Source: Porphyrobacter sp. (GTDB lineage: Bacteria > Pseudomonadota > Alphaproteobacteria > Sphingomonadales > Sphingomonadaceae). From it: 64,000 nt of DNA. Location: contig JAPZRO010000006.1 of the NCBI GenBank assembly GCA_027531395.1, positions 124,001-188,000 on the forward strand. Reading direction: 5' to 3'. The notes beneath the pieces were generated by a model that did not search any database, had not been told where the DNA came from, and saw only the letters and a list, made by a program, of their open reading frames with translations. This document shows, one piece after another, positions 39,491 to 51,397 of the stretch. The translations under genes and the position numbers were made by a program. How positions within the stretch are numbered: position 1 is the stretch's first letter; the number at the start of each line of letters is the position of its first letter.

Positions 39491-42346
39491 TTACTCTGCG
39501 GCCATCTCGCGCACCTCGACCGGTAGGCCGACGGCTTCGAGCTGCGGTGCGACCTTCGCCGCATCGCCCACCACGACCCATACGAAGTCATCGACATCGA
39601 GCGCCGAGCGGGCTGCGGCGTCGAGCGATTCGCGGGTCTGGCCCTCGTAGCGCGCGACCAGCGTCTCGTAGTAGTCGTCCGGACGGCCGTAGAGTGCATT
39701 GCTCTGCATCGCGCCGAGCACGGCGGGCGAGGTTTCGAAGCTGCCCGGCAGCTCGCCGATCTCGGCCGCGACGTTGCGCTTCAGCTCTTCCTCGGTGACA
39801 CCCTTCACGGTCAGGAACTCGCGGGTTTCCTTGATCATCTCGGCCAGCGAGTCGCCGGTGCGGTCGGCCTGCACGCCGCCGCTGATGGCATAGACCACCG
39901 CGTTCTCGTAGGTCTGCGGCCCGCCGCGCACGCCGTAGCTCCAGCCCTTGGTCTCGCGCAGGTTCATGTTGAGGCGCGCAAGGAAGTTGCCGCCCAGCGC
40001 GTTGTTGGCGTTGGTGAAATCGGCCCACGCCGGATCGCGTGCGTCGAGATCGGTGCGCTGCGCGCCGAGGATGAAGCTCTGCGGCGAATTGGGGCGGTTG
40101 ATCAGCACCACCCGCTTGCCCGCCGGCTGGCCCGCGGCGAGTGCCGAGAAGTCCTTGGTGCCCTTCGGCGCGGCCGGTGCAGTCCAGTCACCGAAGGCGG
40201 TGTTGAGCGCGGTGACAATCTCGGCCAGCGGACGGTCGGAAATGACGAAGACCTCGCCATTGTCCGGGCGGATCCAGCTGTCCTTGAAGGCGATCAGGTC
40301 ATCGCGGCTGATCGCCGAGACGCTCTCGATGGTCGACACGCGGCCATAGGGTGCTGCGGGGCCGAACAGCTCGGTGCCGATCGCGCGGCTGGCGATGCCC
40401 TGCGGCGAGCGCATCTGCTGCCGGATGCCGGTGATGGCCTGCGCCTTGACGCGGTCGAGATCGCTCTGGTTGAAGGCCGGCTCGCGCACGATCTGGCGGA
40501 ACAGATCGAGCGAGGGGGCAAGGTTGCTCGACAGGGCCGAGAGCGTGAAGCTCGAGCGGTCGGCGCTGCCGCCGGCCGAGATCGACACGCCCAGCCGCTC
40601 GCGCGCCTCGGCGATCTGCTGCGAGGTAAGGGCGGCGGTGCCTTCCTGGAACAGGCCCATGGTCATGCCCTGCAAGCCCTGCCGGTCGGCCGGATCGGCT
40701 GCGCCGCCGGCGTTGAAGGACAGCGTCACATAGGTCGCTGGCACTGCGTCGCGGTGGGCGTAGGTCACCTTCATGCCATTGGCGAGCGTGGCGCGCTCGA
40801 TATCGGGGAAGTCGAGCTTGGCGATGGTGGCGATCGGCGGGGCCGGACGCTCGACCGAGACGGTGATGGTCTCGGCAGCGCGGTCACGTTCGGAGGCGTT
40901 GCCCTCGGCTGCGACCGAGGCGGCTTCCTCGTAGGAGGCATCGCGCGGGCCGGGTTCGAGCACCACGGTCATCGCCGGACGGGTCATCCAGCGCGCCATC
41001 GCCGCCTTGACGTCGGCCGGGGTGAGCTTGGCGAGGGCTTCGAATTCGCGCGCGTAGAAGGCCGGATCGCTGGCCAGCACTTCGCCTTCGGCGAGCGTCT
41101 GGGCCTTGCCGTTGAAGCCGCCGACCTGCTCCAGCCCGCGGATCGTGCGGGCCAGCGTGCTGGTCACGGCACGGCGCACCTCGTCCTCGGTCGGGCCTTC
41201 AGTGATCAGGCGATTGACCACCGCGTCCATGCGCGCTTCGAGCGCGCTGAGCTCCACGCCTTCCTTCAGGGTCGCTTCGACGCTGAGCAGGCCGATGCGG
41301 TGGAAGGCCGAATTGCTGGCCGACACGCCGACCGCCAGCTGGCCTTCGCGCACCAGCTCGTTGTCGAGCCGACTGGAGGCGAGGCCGCCGAGGATCGAGG
41401 CACCGACGTCGAGCGCGATGCGGTCCTTGCCGGTGATCCCCTCGACCGCCCAGTAACGGGTCACGCTGGTCGCGGCGACCTGATCCTTGAAGGTCTTGCG
41501 CACCGGCTCCGTGAGGGTCGGGACGTCGGCCTGCGCCGGATCGTTGACCGGACCGCGCGCGATCGCGCCGAAGTACTTCTCGACCAGCGGCCGCGCCTCG
41601 GCCGCGGAAATGTCGCCGGCGATTACCAGCGTGGCGTTGTTCGGGCCGTAGTTTTCGCGGAACCAGTTCTTCACATCCTCCATCGAGGCGGAATCGAGGT
41701 CGGCCATCGAGCCGATCGCTTCGTGCTGGTAGGGGTGGCCGTCCGGGAACAGGGTCTTGAGCACGTCGTAGAACACGAGGCCGCCCGGCTCGTTGTCGCC
41801 CTGGCGCTTCTCGTTCTGCACCACGCCGCGCTGGTTATCGAGCTTCTCCTGCGTCACCGCGCCGAGCAGGTAGCCCATGCGGTCGGACTCGAGCCACAGC
41901 GCGCGTTCGAGTGCCGGGCGGGGCACGGTCTGGAAGTAGTTGGTGCGATCGAACCAGGTGGTGCCGTTGTAATCGGTCGCGCCCATCTCGGCGAGGTACT
42001 GGAAGTAGTCGTTGGGGGCGTTTTCCGATCCGTTGAACATCAGGTGTTCGAACAGGTGGGCGAAGCCGGTCTTGCCCTCGGGCTCGTCCTTCGAGCCGAC
42101 ATTGTACCACACCGTCACATTGACGATCGGCGCCTTGCGGTCTTTGTGCACCAGCACGGTGAGGCCGTTGGCGAGCTGGAATTCCTCGTAGGGAATCTTG
42201 ACCTGTGCCACCAGCGCGGAAAGGTCCGCACCGGCCTGCTGCGTCGTTTCGGCCCCGGCGTGGTTATCCGCAAGCGCCGGAGTGAGCGGCGCGGCCAGCG
42301 CAAGGGCGAGCGCGGAAAGGCTCGCGGTGGCAAAACGATAGGTCAT
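39491..42346 (-). CDS. M16 family zinc metallopeptidase (insulinase-like, two-domain)
   Basis: HLFEHLMF (HXXEH) zinc motif, signal peptide, tandem M16 domains. Confidence 0.93.
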   Translation of the reverse strand: MTYRFATASLSALALALAAPLTPALADNHAGAETTQQAGADLSALVAQVKIPYEEFQLANGLTVLVHKDRKAPIVNVTVWYNVGSKDEPEGKTGFAHLFEHLMFNGSENAPNDYFQYLAEMGATDYNGTTWFDRTNYFQTVPRPALERALWLESDRMGYLLGAVTQEKLDNQRGVVQNEKRQGDNEPGGLVFYDVLKTLFPDGHPYQHEAIGSMADLDSASMEDVKNWFRENYGPNNATLVIAGDISAAEARPLVEKYFGAIARGPVNDPAQADVPTLTEPVRKTFKDQVAATSVTRYWAVEGITGKDRIALDVGASILGGLASSRLDNELVREGQLAVGVSASNSAFHRIGLLSVEATLKEGVELSALEARMDAVVNRLITEGPTEDEVRRAVTSTLARTIRGLEQVGGFNGKAQTLAEGEVLASDPAFYAREFEALAKLTPADVKAAMARWMTRPAMTVVLEPGPRDASYEEAASVAAEGNASERDRAAETITVSVERPAPPIATIAKLDFPDIERATLANGMKVTYAHRDAVPATYVTLSFNAGGAADPADRQGLQGMTMGLFQEGTAALTSQQIAEARERLGVSISAGGSADRSSFTLSALSSNLAPSLDLFRQIVREPAFNQSDLDRVKAQAITGIRQQMRSPQGIASRAIGTELFGPAAPYGRVSTIESVSAISRDDLIAFKDSWIRPDNGEVFVISDRPLAEIVTALNTAFGDWTAPAAPKGTKDFSALAAGQPAGKRVVLINRPNSPQSFILGAQRTDLDARDPAWADFTNANNALGGNFLARLNMNLRETKGWSYGVRGGPQTYENAVVYAISGGVQADRTGDSLAEMIKETREFLTVKGVTEEELKRNVAAEIGELPGSFETSPAVLGAMQSNALYGRPDDYYETLVARYEGQTRESLDAAARSALDVDDFVWVVVGDAAKVAPQLEAVGLPVEVREMAAE

Positions 42347-42393
42347 GAAAATCTCTCCGTTTGGGGGAAAGCCTGAGGTACGGGACGTCGGGA

Positions 42394-44616
42394 TCAGCGG
42401 ACGCTGCTGCCAGTTCCGGTCACGGTCGTCCGCTTGCTGGCATTCGCCAGCACATCTTCGCGCCAGAAATGCACCGGCTTCAGCTTGTGTTCGACGAACA
42501 GCCGCATCTGGTCGGTGTAATGCCGACTCTGCGGGCGGGTGCTGGCCGAACCGAAGGGCTGGATCGAGCGCGAGAACACGCGCTTGCCCGGCTGCCACTC
42601 GACCCACTGGATGAAGCTGTCGCCATGCTTGAGGCTTAGGCGGCCGTCATCGTCCACGTCCCAGGTGGTCGAGGCGCGCAGCGTGTCCGAGCCGCCGTCG
42701 AGCGGCAGATCGAGCCCGCCCTGCCGCAGCCGCAGCAGCTCGGCCATCGGCGGATCGAGCCGGCCGAAATGGGTCGTCAGGTGATCGGCGGCGGCTTGCA
42801 GCTTTTCGGCGACATCGGGGAAGGGCTTGTTGTTGTAATCGGCCGACATGAAGTCGCGGATCATCAGCAGTGCCAGCGCATCGGCCTTGCCCTTGCCGTC
42901 GGCAGTGAAATCCCAGCCCAGCAGCAAGTCGCGCGCCTTGGCGAGCTGCCCTTCGGCCTTCACCTGCGCCAGCCCGTCGAACAGCCGCGCAACATAGCCC
43001 TCGCGCTCGTAGCCGGTGTCGTACTTGATCGCCTCCAGCGTCGCGCGGTCGAGCACGCTCGCATCGGACAGCAGCTTGTAGGCGCGCCACGACCGGTTGG
43101 TCTGCTTGAGTTCGATCCCCATCACCGGCGAGAACGCCTCAGGGTCGAGATCGCTCCCGGCCCCCGCAGCGGTGAAGGGGGTGTTGTTCGAATTGTAAAG
43201 CCAGCCCGAGGCCGGGTTCACGATCCGGGGCAGCGTCTCGTAATCCACCGCGCCCTGCCAGATCAGCTCCGAACGATCACCCGGCAGCACATTGCGCCAG
43301 TCGGCCTTCACATTCTCGGGCCGGTCGGGGATCGCGGCGTTGTAGACATAGGCGATGGTGCCGGTCTTGTCGGCGTAGATGAAGTTGGTCGACGGAATCG
43401 CCAGCCGCGAAATCTGCGCTTCCCATTCCGCAAAGCTGGTCGCCTTGTTGAGCCGGTAATAGGCGTCGAGCTGTTCAAGCTGGCCGATCCCGCCGTAGCG
43501 GATGGCGAAAGCGCCCTTGTCGTTGCGGATCACCGGGCCGTGCACCGAGCGCAGCACCTCGCGCCGGATCGGCAGCACCACCGGCCCCATCTTGACCGGC
43601 AGCGTCACCCACTCGCTCTCCAGATCCTTCCACGCGCCGTCGAGCTTGTAACGCGTGCCGGTCTCGTCGAGCTCGAGCTGGTAGACGTCGATCATGTCGG
43701 GGGTGTTGACCGTGTTGGTCCAGCCGAGATGCTCGTTATGGCCGAGGAAGGGGAAGGGCGATCCGGGGAAATTCGCCCCGGCAAAGTGCCAGCCTTCGCC
43801 GCTTTCCACGACCAGTTCATACCACGCCACCCCGCCGCGCAGGGGCTGGTGCGAGTTCGAGATCAGGGTCGTCGTGCCGCCGCCCTTCTGCGGGGCGACC
43901 GCGAAGGCGTTGGAGCCGAGGTGTTCGGCATCCTCGCCCAGCGGGAGGACGAGATTGCGGGCCTGCTTGGGCGCGGGCGTGGCTTGCGCGGCAGGCTCGG
44001 CGCCGGGCAGCGGCGTGCGCGGGAAGCCGGGAATGTCGGGGCCATGCTCGCGGCGCAGGTCCTCGCCTGCCACCAGCGGGCCGATCACCCCGTCAAGGCC
44101 GAAGAAGAACGGCTGGCGCAGCGCGAAACCGGCGGCCACATCGATCCCTGCGACCGGGAACAGGTTGGCTAGCTTCACCTCGCCCGGATGCTCGGCAGCA
44201 TAGTGGTTGAGACCTGCGGCATAGGCTTCGAACAGCGCGCGGGTATCCTCGGGAAGCTTGGGGTAGTTGGCCTCGGCTGTGCCGCGCGCGTCGATCAGGT
44301 GGTAGACGTAATCGACCTTGGCCCCCTCCTCGCCCGCGATTGCGCCGTAGCGCCCGCGCGCCATCGCGACCACGTCCTGCAGCGTGAAGAAATCGTCCTC
44401 GGCATGGGCGACCGCGACCCCGAAGGCGGCGTCGGCATCGGTCTTGCCATAGATATGCGGCACGCCGAAATCGTCGCGGATGATCTCGGCGGAGTAGGTC
44501 CGGCCCGTCGGCGGATTGGCCGCGCTGGCGAAGTGCGGCTCCCACGTGGCCAGCACCGCGAAGACCAGAACGCACAGAGCCACCAGCGCAATCGCGCCGC
44601 GCTTCAACCACTTCAT
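42394..44616 (-). CDS. Penicillin acylase family protein (Ntn hydrolase)
   Basis: HIYGKTDADAAFGVAVAHAEDDFF, LGSNAFAVAP (nucleophile Ser), LGWTNTVNTPD motifs. Confidence 0.9.
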   Translation of the reverse strand: MKWLKRGAIALVALCVLVFAVLATWEPHFASAANPPTGRTYSAEIIRDDFGVPHIYGKTDADAAFGVAVAHAEDDFFTLQDVVAMARGRYGAIAGEEGAKVDYVYHLIDARGTAEANYPKLPEDTRALFEAYAAGLNHYAAEHPGEVKLANLFPVAGIDVAAGFALRQPFFFGLDGVIGPLVAGEDLRREHGPDIPGFPRTPLPGAEPAAQATPAPKQARNLVLPLGEDAEHLGSNAFAVAPQKGGGTTTLISNSHQPLRGGVAWYELVVESGEGWHFAGANFPGSPFPFLGHNEHLGWTNTVNTPDMIDVYQLELDETGTRYKLDGAWKDLESEWVTLPVKMGPVVLPIRREVLRSVHGPVIRNDKGAFAIRYGGIGQLEQLDAYYRLNKATSFAEWEAQISRLAIPSTNFIYADKTGTIAYVYNAAIPDRPENVKADWRNVLPGDRSELIWQGAVDYETLPRIVNPASGWLYNSNNTPFTAAGAGSDLDPEAFSPVMGIELKQTNRSWRAYKLLSDASVLDRATLEAIKYDTGYEREGYVARLFDGLAQVKAEGQLAKARDLLLGWDFTADGKGKADALALLMIRDFMSADYNNKPFPDVAEKLQAAADHLTTHFGRLDPPMAELLRLRQGGLDLPLDGGSDTLRASTTWDVDDDGRLSLKHGDSFIQWVEWQPGKRVFSRSIQPFGSASTRPQSRHYTDQMRLFVEHKLKPVHFWREDVLANASKRTTVTGTGSSVR

Positions 44617-44773
44617 GCCAGAACTCTCCCCGCTATGGCGTGCCGCTTCATTGCGCGCGCAGGGAAAGAGGTCAAGCAGTGCGCCCTCTCGCGTCCCGCC
44701 CCTTGTCTTGGGTCAATGACGAACCCACCTAGTCGGGTAACACACCTGCATGCCGCTTTTTGCGGGGCAGGTT

Positions 44774-44801
44774 CTTGTGTTGCCAAAGTGCAACACTATC
44801 T
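44774..44801 (+). promoter_or_regulatory. RpoH-like (heat-shock) promoter of clpB containing an inverted repeat
   Basis: CTTG-N17-ACTATCT resembles alphaproteobacterial sigma-32 promoters; GTGTTGC-N6-GCAACAC (44777-44796) lies across the spacer; ~33 bp upstream of the clpB ATG. Confidence 0.5.
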
Positions 44802-44833
44802 GGACGGGGTAACCTTTGGAGGGGTTAGAGCAG

Positions 44834-47410
<2,577 letters not shown>

Positions 47411-47470
47411 CCGGGGGCGCAAAGCGCCTTCCGCAAGATTGTGACAAGCGCCGGTCTCATTCGGCAAGCG

Positions 47471-47505
47471 GGGCGGTTTGTTGCGTGCAAACCGCCCTTT
47501 CTTTT
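47471..47505 (+). terminator. Rho-independent terminator (clpB)
   Basis: GGGCGGTTTG-TTGCGTG-CAAACCGCCC-TTTCTTTT. Confidence 0.85.
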
Positions 47506-47766
47506 AACATTCGCAAAGCTACAAATTAACAAAGTTTCGGCCGGAGCCTGCGCCGGCCCCTGAATGTGGGATTAACGCAACACCCTCAGGAAAAGTGCCC
47601 CCTGCTCGCGCTGCGCTTTGACATCATTCTTACGCTATTGCACAAATTGGTCACTGCGGGGACTGACTTGGACAACCATCGAACGGAACGCCTGTCGCAT
47701 GGGGCAATTATGTGACGGGTGAGGATGGTTGTCTTGCTGTCTCCGGTTAGGGCAACTGGAGTGATC

Positions 47767-50700
47767 ATGAAGAAATTTCAGAGCAATTCGCTGAAGACGC
47801 TGGCCTTCTCGGCCTCGGCTCTCGCCTTTGTCGTGGCTGGCCCCGTGTGGGCGCAGGACGCCGATGCGGCGCAGGACGAGGAAGAAGAGCCCGTCACCGT
47901 CGCCACCGATGCCGAAGGCAAGCCGGCCACGGGTGGCAACATCACCGTTACCGGTTCGCGCATCGTGCGCGACACCTACAGCTCGATCTCGCCGCTTCAG
48001 GTGCTCACCACCGAAAACCAGCAGGCGGTCGGTGCGTTTGACCCGGCCGCGATCCTCCAGCGTTCGGAAGCCGCCGCCGGTCAGCAGATCGACGCGACCT
48101 TCCAGGGCTTCGTGCTCGACAACGGCCCGGGTTCGCAGACCGTCAACCTGCGCGGCCTCGGCGCCAACCGCAACCTGCTGCTGGTCAACGGCCGCCGCCT
48201 CTCGCCCTCGGGCGTGGAAGGCGCGCCGTCGAACCCGTCGATCAACCTGATCCCGGCAACCCTCGTCGATCGCTACGACTTCCTGCTCGACGGCGCTTCG
48301 TCGGTCTATGGTTCGGACGCGGTCGCGGGCGTTATCAACGTCATCCTGCGCAAGGACTTCGATGGTCTCGAACTGCAGGCCAACGGCGACATCAACCCGC
48401 AGGGCGGCGGCGAGGACTTCACCGTCTCGGCCGCGTGGGGCAAGAACTTCGACCGTGGCGTGTTCGGGATCGGTGCCGAATGGCGCCGGACTGACAAGAT
48501 CCTGCTGTCGGACCGTGACTTCCTTTCGGGCTGTGACCGTCACTACGAAATCGACCAGAACGGCAACATCCTGACCAACGACGTCGCGACCGACGCGATC
48601 GCGCGCAGCCGCAGCAACGGCACCGTCGGCACGCTGATCCAGCCGTGCAAGTTCGCGCGCGTTGCCGGCCGTATCCAGCTCTCGGGCCCTCCGGGTACCC
48701 GTCTGGGTGACGTCTACTTCGATCCGCGCCAGTACGGCCTGACCCTCAACGGCGCGCCGATCGCGGGCAACACCGGCCTGCCGGGCTATTCGGACAACGC
48801 CAACGCCTTCCTCACCCCGATCGACCGCAACGGCGACGGGCTGCAGGATGTCGACTTCTTCAACTACAGCCAGAACGGCGCCGAGCCGGGTCAGGAATTC
48901 ATCCCGCAGCAGGACGTCTACAACGTCTTCGCCTATGGTGAGTACACCTTCCCCGGTGAAGCCAACATCACCCCGTTCTTCGAAGTGAGCTACAGCCGCA
49001 CCGACGTGGTGAACAATAACAGCGGCACGCCGCAGTTCTTCCCGTGGGTGCCGTCGACCAACGCGTTCAACCCGTGCAACATCGCCGCCGGTGGCTTCAA
49101 CTGCCGCGCGATCGACAACAACTTCCAGCAGATCCTGCCGGGCCAGCCCAACTTCGGCCGTGCCGGTATCCTGTCGACCGGCCAGTCGCTGGCCGTGCGT
49201 CCGATCCCGCTGGTGCGTGGTGACCGCAACAACTTCGAAGTCGAGCAGGAGCAGTATCGCGGCGTGATCGGCGTGCGCGGTGACCTGCCCTTCATCGGTT
49301 CGAGCTGGACCTTCGAAACCTCGGCGGTCTATTCGCGCTCGATCGGTAAGTCGAACCGTCGCGGTATCCGTGAAGACAAGCTGGCTTTCGCTCTCGGTAT
49401 CGACCCGACCGCCGACTTCAACGGTGACGGCCGCATCGACAACGACGGCGATGGCATCGCTGACGACTACATCAGCCTGACCACCAGCCCGATGCTGCTG
49501 GCCTCGACCGGCGTCGGTGCCGGCACGCCGTGCAACACTGCCGGTCTGCGCAACCCGGGTCTGGCTCCGGCCGACCTGCTGCAGGGCTGCGTCGCCGTGA
49601 ACATGTTCGCGCCCTCGCTCTACCAGGGCCTGATCGGCGACTTCGCCACCGCGGCCGAGCGTGACTACCTGTTCGGCGACCGTGACTTCAACACGGTCTA
49701 CGAGCAGACCATCCTGTCGGCCTACGTGACCGGTGACCTGTTCGAACTCCAGGGCGGCCCGGTCGGCGTGGTGCTCGGCGGCGAATGGCGCGAGGACTCG
49801 ATCGACTCGCAGCCGGGCTTCGAAGCCTCGAACGGCCTGCTGTGGGGCTTCTTCGCCGACGGCGGTGCCAACGGCTCGAAGTGGATCCGCGAACTCTTCG
49901 GCGAAATCGACCTGCCGCTGCTGGCGGGCAAGACCATGGTCGAAGAGCTCAACGTCAACGTCTCGGGCCGTCTGACCGACGAAGAGTTCTACGGCACCAA
50001 CGGCACCTTCGCCCTGAAGGGCGGCTGGCGTCCGGTGGCTCCGCTGCTGCTCAAGTTTAGCTACGGTACCTCGTTCCGTGCGCCGAACCTGCGCGAGAAC
50101 TTCCTGTTCAACCAGTCGGGCTTCGGCAACATCTTCGATCCCTGCGCGGTGCCGACTGCAGCGTTCAACTCTGGTACCGGTCAGTATGATCCGACGCTGG
50201 AAACCCGTGAAGACAACGTGCTGGCCAACTGCCGCCGCGAAGGTCGCGATCCGACCCGCGTCGGTATCGACCAGAACGGTCTGAACACCATCCAGCTGAC
50301 CAGCACCCAGATCTTCACCGGCGGCAGCCTCGACATCGATCCGGAAACCTCGCGTTCGATCACGACCGGCTTCGCCTTCGAAGAAGACTGGGCCTCGGGC
50401 TTCCGCTTCGCCTTCAACTTCAACTACTATGATGTGAAGCTGAAGGACTCGATCATCGAGCCGAGCGGGCAGTTCATCGTCAATGACTGCTACACCCGCG
50501 AAGATGCCACCCGCAGCCCGTTCTGTGACCGTATCACGGTCAGCGACCAGGTTTCGGCCCGCTTCCTGATCACCACGATCAACGGCGGCTTCCTCAACCG
50601 TGCCGAGGAATCGGTGCGCGGTATCGATATCAACACCACCTTCGGCTACCCGGTGATGATCGGCGACAAGGAATTCGACCTGTCGCTGAACGTCACGGCC

Positions 50701-51246
50701 AACCACCTGATCGAGCGTTCGATCACCGACGTGGATGACAACGGCAACGCCGAAACCGAAGACTTCGCCGGCGAATTCGGCTTCCCGAGCTGGGTCGGCC
50801 GCGCGACCTTCAACATCCGTTACGACGACTTCCTGTTCACCTGGCAGACCCGCTACATCGGCGACGTCGCGCAGGATCCGCTGGGTGTCGACGTGTTCGC
50901 GGATGCCTTCGGCAACGGTCCGGACGGCCTGCCCACCGGCGGCCAGATCGGCGACACCTGCACCGGCGGCGGTTCGCGCACCGGCGGTGTGCCGAACGGC
51001 ATCGTCGTGGGTGACGGCGTGTTCTGCCGCGACGTCGGTTTCGCCGACGAGTGGTTCGAGCACACGGCCTCGCTGCGCTGGGACAACGGCGACTTCCGCG
51101 TGATCGTCGGTGTGACCAACGTGTTCGACAAGGATCCGCCGCTGGTCGACAGCAGCGAAGTCTTCGCGATCGCCAACACCCCGATCGGCAACGGCTACAA
51201 CCTCAACGGCCGTGAATTCTTCGGTCAGCTGCTGGTTCGCTTCTAG
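47767..51246 (+). CDS. TonB-dependent receptor
   Basis: Plug domain (NITVTGSRIVRDTYSSISPLQVLT, VNLRGLGANRNLLLVNGRR, SSVYGSDAVAGVINVILRK), C-terminal barrel ending in F; start MKKFQSNSLK. Confidence 0.95.
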   Translation: MKKFQSNSLKTLAFSASALAFVVAGPVWAQDADAAQDEEEEPVTVATDAEGKPATGGNITVTGSRIVRDTYSSISPLQVLTTENQQAVGAFDPAAILQRSEAAAGQQIDATFQGFVLDNGPGSQTVNLRGLGANRNLLLVNGRRLSPSGVEGAPSNPSINLIPATLVDRYDFLLDGASSVYGSDAVAGVINVILRKDFDGLELQANGDINPQGGGEDFTVSAAWGKNFDRGVFGIGAEWRRTDKILLSDRDFLSGCDRHYEIDQNGNILTNDVATDAIARSRSNGTVGTLIQPCKFARVAGRIQLSGPPGTRLGDVYFDPRQYGLTLNGAPIAGNTGLPGYSDNANAFLTPIDRNGDGLQDVDFFNYSQNGAEPGQEFIPQQDVYNVFAYGEYTFPGEANITPFFEVSYSRTDVVNNNSGTPQFFPWVPSTNAFNPCNIAAGGFNCRAIDNNFQQILPGQPNFGRAGILSTGQSLAVRPIPLVRGDRNNFEVEQEQYRGVIGVRGDLPFIGSSWTFETSAVYSRSIGKSNRRGIREDKLAFALGIDPTADFNGDGRIDNDGDGIADDYISLTTSPMLLASTGVGAGTPCNTAGLRNPGLAPADLLQGCVAVNMFAPSLYQGLIGDFATAAERDYLFGDRDFNTVYEQTILSAYVTGDLFELQGGPVGVVLGGEWREDSIDSQPGFEASNGLLWGFFADGGANGSKWIRELFGEIDLPLLAGKTMVEELNVNVSGRLTDEEFYGTNGTFALKGGWRPVAPLLLKFSYGTSFRAPNLRENFLFNQSGFGNIFDPCAVPTAAFNSGTGQYDPTLETREDNVLANCRREGRDPTRVGIDQNGLNTIQLTSTQIFTGGSLDIDPETSRSITTGFAFEEDWASGFRFAFNFNYYDVKLKDSIIEPSGQFIVNDCYTREDATRSPFCDRITVSDQVSARFLITTINGGFLNRAEESVRGIDINTTFGYPVMIGDKEFDLSLNVTANHLIERSITDVDDNGNAETEDFAGEFGFPSWVGRATFNIRYDDFLFTWQTRYIGDVAQDPLGVDVFADAFGNGPDGLPTGGQIGDTCTGGGSRTGGVPNGIVVGDGVFCRDVGFADEWFEHTASLRWDNGDFRVIVGVTNVFDKDPPLVDSSEVFAIANTPIGNGYNLNGREFFGQLLVRF

Positions 51247-51272
51247 TCGACCAATGACCTGAAAAGGCAAAG

Positions 51273-51310
51273 AAAAGCGGCCTCTCGCGACGTGTGGGGG
51301 GCCGCTTTTT
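51273..51310 (+). terminator. Rho-independent terminator
   Basis: AAAAGCGGCC ... GGCCGCTTTTT downstream of the TonB receptor. Confidence 0.75.
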
Positions 51311-51397
51311 CGTTCTCGCAAAGGCGACCAAGACAATCGCTCCTGTTCGCGATAGTTTCGCCTTCAGTTCTGACTTTACCCTGGAAGAGTCGCACAC

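Noticed and set aside
47635-51336. 1233-aa minus-strand ORF opposite the TonB receptor (also 1792-4404, 6911-8785, 44825-47467, 54259-57336, 51203-53455, 30503-32545)
   Set aside because: Shadow ORFs in GC-rich DNA: low-complexity R/A/D/V/H-rich translations, no recognisable domains, fully antisense to well-supported genes.
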